A stretch of DNA of 64,000 bases. Source: Marinospirillum sp031581385 (GTDB lineage Bacteria; Pseudomonadota; Gammaproteobacteria; Pseudomonadales; Halomonadaceae). Below the pieces are notes generated by a model. That model was not told the DNA's origin. It made no database searches and saw only the letters and a program-made list of their open reading frames with translations. Location: positions 682,001 to 746,000 of the forward strand of contig NZ_CP085242.1 of the NCBI RefSeq assembly GCF_044810985.1, given 5' to 3'. Shown in pieces: positions 62,181 to 64,000 of this stretch (position 1 is the first letter of the stretch; every line of letters begins with the position of its first letter). The position numbers and the translations under genes are program-made.

Positions 62181-63032
62181 TTACTTTTGCAGCTGGGCAA
62201 AATCCGCAGCACTGTGGCGCTCATGCAGCTGTTCACTTTCCTCACCCCAGGTGCGGTTGACCTTGCGTCCGCGTTGCACCGCAGGGCGGGCATCGATGGC
62301 CTCAGCCCAGCGCTTGACCTGCGTGTAGCTGTCCACCTGGAGAAACTCGGCGGCATCATACAGACGTCCCAGCACCAGAGCACCGTACCAGGGCCAGATC
62401 AGCATATCAGCAATCGTATAGTCTTCACCGGCCATGTAGGTATTCTCAGCCAGATGCCGATCCAGCACATCCAGTTGACGTTTGACCTCCATGGTGAAGC
62501 GATTGATGGGGTATTCCAGTTTTTCCGGAGCATAGGCGTAAAAATGCCCGAAACCACCCCCCAGCATGGGGGCCGCACCCATCTGCCAGAACACCCAGTT
62601 CATGCATTCAGTACGGGCTTGCAGATCCTTGGGCAGAAAGTGACCAAACTTTTCTGCCAGATAAAGCAGAATCGAACCGGATTCGAACACCCGCAGCGGT
62701 GGATTCTGGCTGTGATCCACCAAGGCTGGAATTTTGGAGTTGGGGTTGATCTCGACAAAACCCGAGCCGAATTGATCGCCCTGGGTGATATCGATCAGCC
62801 AGGCATCATACTCCGCTTCCTTGATCCCCAGTTCCAGCAGCTCTTCCAGCATCACTGTGGCTTTGACACCATTGGGCGTGGCCAGGGAATACAACTGAAA
62901 AGGATGCTTGCCCACCGGCAATTCCTTGTCATGGGTGGCACCTGCCTCAGGGCGATTGATGTTGGCAAACTTACCGCCATTGCCTGGCTCCCACTGCCAG
63001 ACTTTGGGTGGGGTGTAATCTGAAGTGCTCAT
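62181..63032 (-). CDS. yghU: Glutathione-dependent disulfide-bond oxidoreductase (YghU-like GST)
   Basis: 283 residues. Thioredoxin-like N-terminal GST domain (FQLYSLATPNGVKATVMLEEL) and helical C-terminal domain (MNWVFWQMGAAPMLGGGFGH, then YTIADMLIWPWYGAL). The N-terminus YTPPKVWQWEPGNGG is that of YghU/YfcG-type GSTs. It reduces disulfides and peroxides with glutathione. Its start overlaps the OYE gene by 4 bases. Confidence 0.94.
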   Translation of the reverse strand: MSTSDYTPPKVWQWEPGNGGKFANINRPEAGATHDKELPVGKHPFQLYSLATPNGVKATVMLEELLELGIKEAEYDAWLIDITQGDQFGSGFVEINPNSKIPALVDHSQNPPLRVFESGSILLYLAEKFGHFLPKDLQARTECMNWVFWQMGAAPMLGGGFGHFYAYAPEKLEYPINRFTMEVKRQLDVLDRHLAENTYMAGEDYTIADMLIWPWYGALVLGRLYDAAEFLQVDSYTQVKRWAEAIDARPAVQRGRKVNRTWGEESEQLHERHSAADFAQLQK

Positions 63033-64000
63033 GCATTTCTCCTTGGATAATCGGTGTAACCCTCAGTACCTTGAGTGTAGAAGGTTTTGGGATCAGCCTG
63101 GTTGAGTTCTGCCCCCTCCTGAATACGCTCCGGCAAATCCGGGTTGGCAATAAAGGGAACCCCAAAAGCCACGGCATCCACCTGCCCCTGGCTCACCGCT
63201 TCTGCAGCTTCCTCGGGACTATACCCCATATTGACGATGAGATTGCCCTGATACTGCTCACGAAACGGTGTAATGATATCTGCCTGCTGCTCACCCTTGA
63301 AGTCAGCACGCATCAGGTGAACATAGGCCAGCTGGTAACTATTGAGCTGCTTGGCCAGCCAGGTCATCAGACCAACGGGGTCTTCATCTTTCATGCTGTT
63401 AAAGCTGTTCAGAGGTGAGAAGCGAATACCAATGCGGTCTTCACTCCAGACCTCTGCCACGGCTTCTATCACCTCCAACAGCAAGCGGGTACGGTTTTCC
63501 ACACTGCCGCCATAAGGGCCATCACGATGATTGGCGCTGGTGCGTAAAAACTCATCCAGCAGATAACCGTTGGCGGCATGAATTTCCACGCCATCAAAAC
63601 CGGCTTCACGGGCATTTTCAGCGGCTTTGGCAAAGCCTTTCACGATATCCGGCAACTCTGCATCTTTCAGAGCCCTGGGTTCTGGGTAATCCAGCTTACC
63701 TTCGGGTGTATTGGCCTTGTCACTGGTGATCGCCAGAGCACTGGGTGCCACCGGCTGTTTGCCATCATTGAGAACCGGGTGGCAGGTGCGACCGCCGTGC
63801 CAGATCTGCAGAAAGATCTTGCCGCCCTCGGCATGGACGGCATCCGTCACTTTTTTCCAGGCGGCAACCTGGGCCGCTGAATAAATACCCGGCTCCCGCC
63901 AGAAGGAGGAATTGCCCTCCATTGCCATCGTTGCTTCGGCAATGATCAGACCCGCCGAGGCCCGCTGGGCGTAGTAATCAACCATCATCTCGGTTGGCAC
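63029..64000 (-). CDS. Old Yellow Enzyme family alkene reductase (partial, 5' end outside window)
   Basis: The frame is open to the right edge, so the N-terminus is missing; 323 residues are visible. FMN-dependent TIM-barrel blocks: LQIWHGGRTCHPVL, FDGVEIHAANGYLLDEFLRT, HRDGPYGGSVENRTRLLLE and, near the end, VDAVAFGVPFIANPDLPERI. The substrate His/His-Asn pair is HxxN (IHAAN). NemA-like; it reduces electrophilic alkenes with NAD(P)H. It overlaps yghU, so the two form an electrophile-detoxification pair. Confidence 0.93.
   Translation of the reverse strand: MPTEMMVDYYAQRASAGLIIAEATMAMEGNSSFWREPGIYSAAQVAAWKKVTDAVHAEGGKIFLQIWHGGRTCHPVLNDGKQPVAPSALAITSDKANTPEGKLDYPEPRALKDAELPDIVKGFAKAAENAREAGFDGVEIHAANGYLLDEFLRTSANHRDGPYGGSVENRTRLLLEVIEAVAEVWSEDRIGIRFSPLNSFNSMKDEDPVGLMTWLAKQLNSYQLAYVHLMRADFKGEQQADIITPFREQYQGNLIVNMGYSPEEAAEAVSQGQVDAVAFGVPFIANPDLPERIQEGAELNQADPKTFYTQGTEGYTDYPRRNA

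Noticed and set aside
62187..63023. 278-codon plus-strand open frame
   Set aside because: Antisense shadow of the YghU-like GST gene.

Overview
The window looks like a chromosomal segment of a gammaproteobacterium, probably an Oceanospirillales-like marine or halophilic species. This rests on the complete ybgC-tolQRAB-pal-cpoB cluster, ruvC/ruvA/ruvB, uvrB, aspS, proS, rlmD, a cobalamin-riboswitch btu operon and several c-di-GMP proteins. The genus is inferred from gene content only. Ordinary genes are tightly packed. About the first 15 kb and a short stretch inside the ruv locus are accessory DNA.

Region 1 (1-15,009) is an accessory, defence-like island. It opens with a co-directional set: the end of an AAA ATPase, a large subtilisin-like (S8) protease, a small protein with a PD-(D/E)xK nuclease signature, and an unrecognised 219-residue protein. 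A hairpin follows, then a type I modification locus on the minus strand (hsdM, hsdS) whose hsdS is split by an IS3-family element; no hsdR is visible. Next come a NYN-domain protein and a DUF4236 protein. From about 11.1 to 15.0 kb there is an AT-rich array of minus-strand genes with integron attC-like sites, two tandem 169-bp palindromic units and no integrase. Its genes encode a coiled-coil membrane protein, a HEPN-like protein, a secreted protein and a PDZ-YbjQ fusion.

Region 2 (15.6-29.4 kb) holds signalling and cobalamin genes. There is an Amt-PAS-GGDEF-EAL fusion, a GAF histidine kinase, msrB, btuR, then a cobalamin riboswitch driving btuB-btuF-btuC-btuD. An orphan receiver protein, a methyltransferase and uvrB follow.

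Region 3 (29.5-35.1 kb) is a three-gene cluster of exported proteins (beta-barrel-like, lipoprotein, PEGA-domain protein) of unknown role, then an HD-GYP protein that has lost key metal ligands.

Region 4 (35.1-48.3 kb) is the minus-strand housekeeping block: a yciK-like SDR, cpoB, pal, tolB, tolA, tolR, tolQ, ybgC, ruvB, ruvA, a TRIC-type channel, ruvC, yebC, aspS and an FmdB-type zinc ribbon. A hicB-hicA toxin-antitoxin pair sits on the opposite strand between ruvA and ruvB.

Region 5 (48.4-64.0 kb) carries a LysR regulator, an M23 peptidase, proS, a haem-c-motif GGDEF protein, a protein kinase, a DUF3750 protein, a beta-carbonic-anhydrase-like protein, rlmD, a BASS transporter, a membrane-anchored methyltransferase, a YghU-like GST and a truncated Old Yellow Enzyme gene. 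No tRNA, rRNA or CRISPR was recognised.
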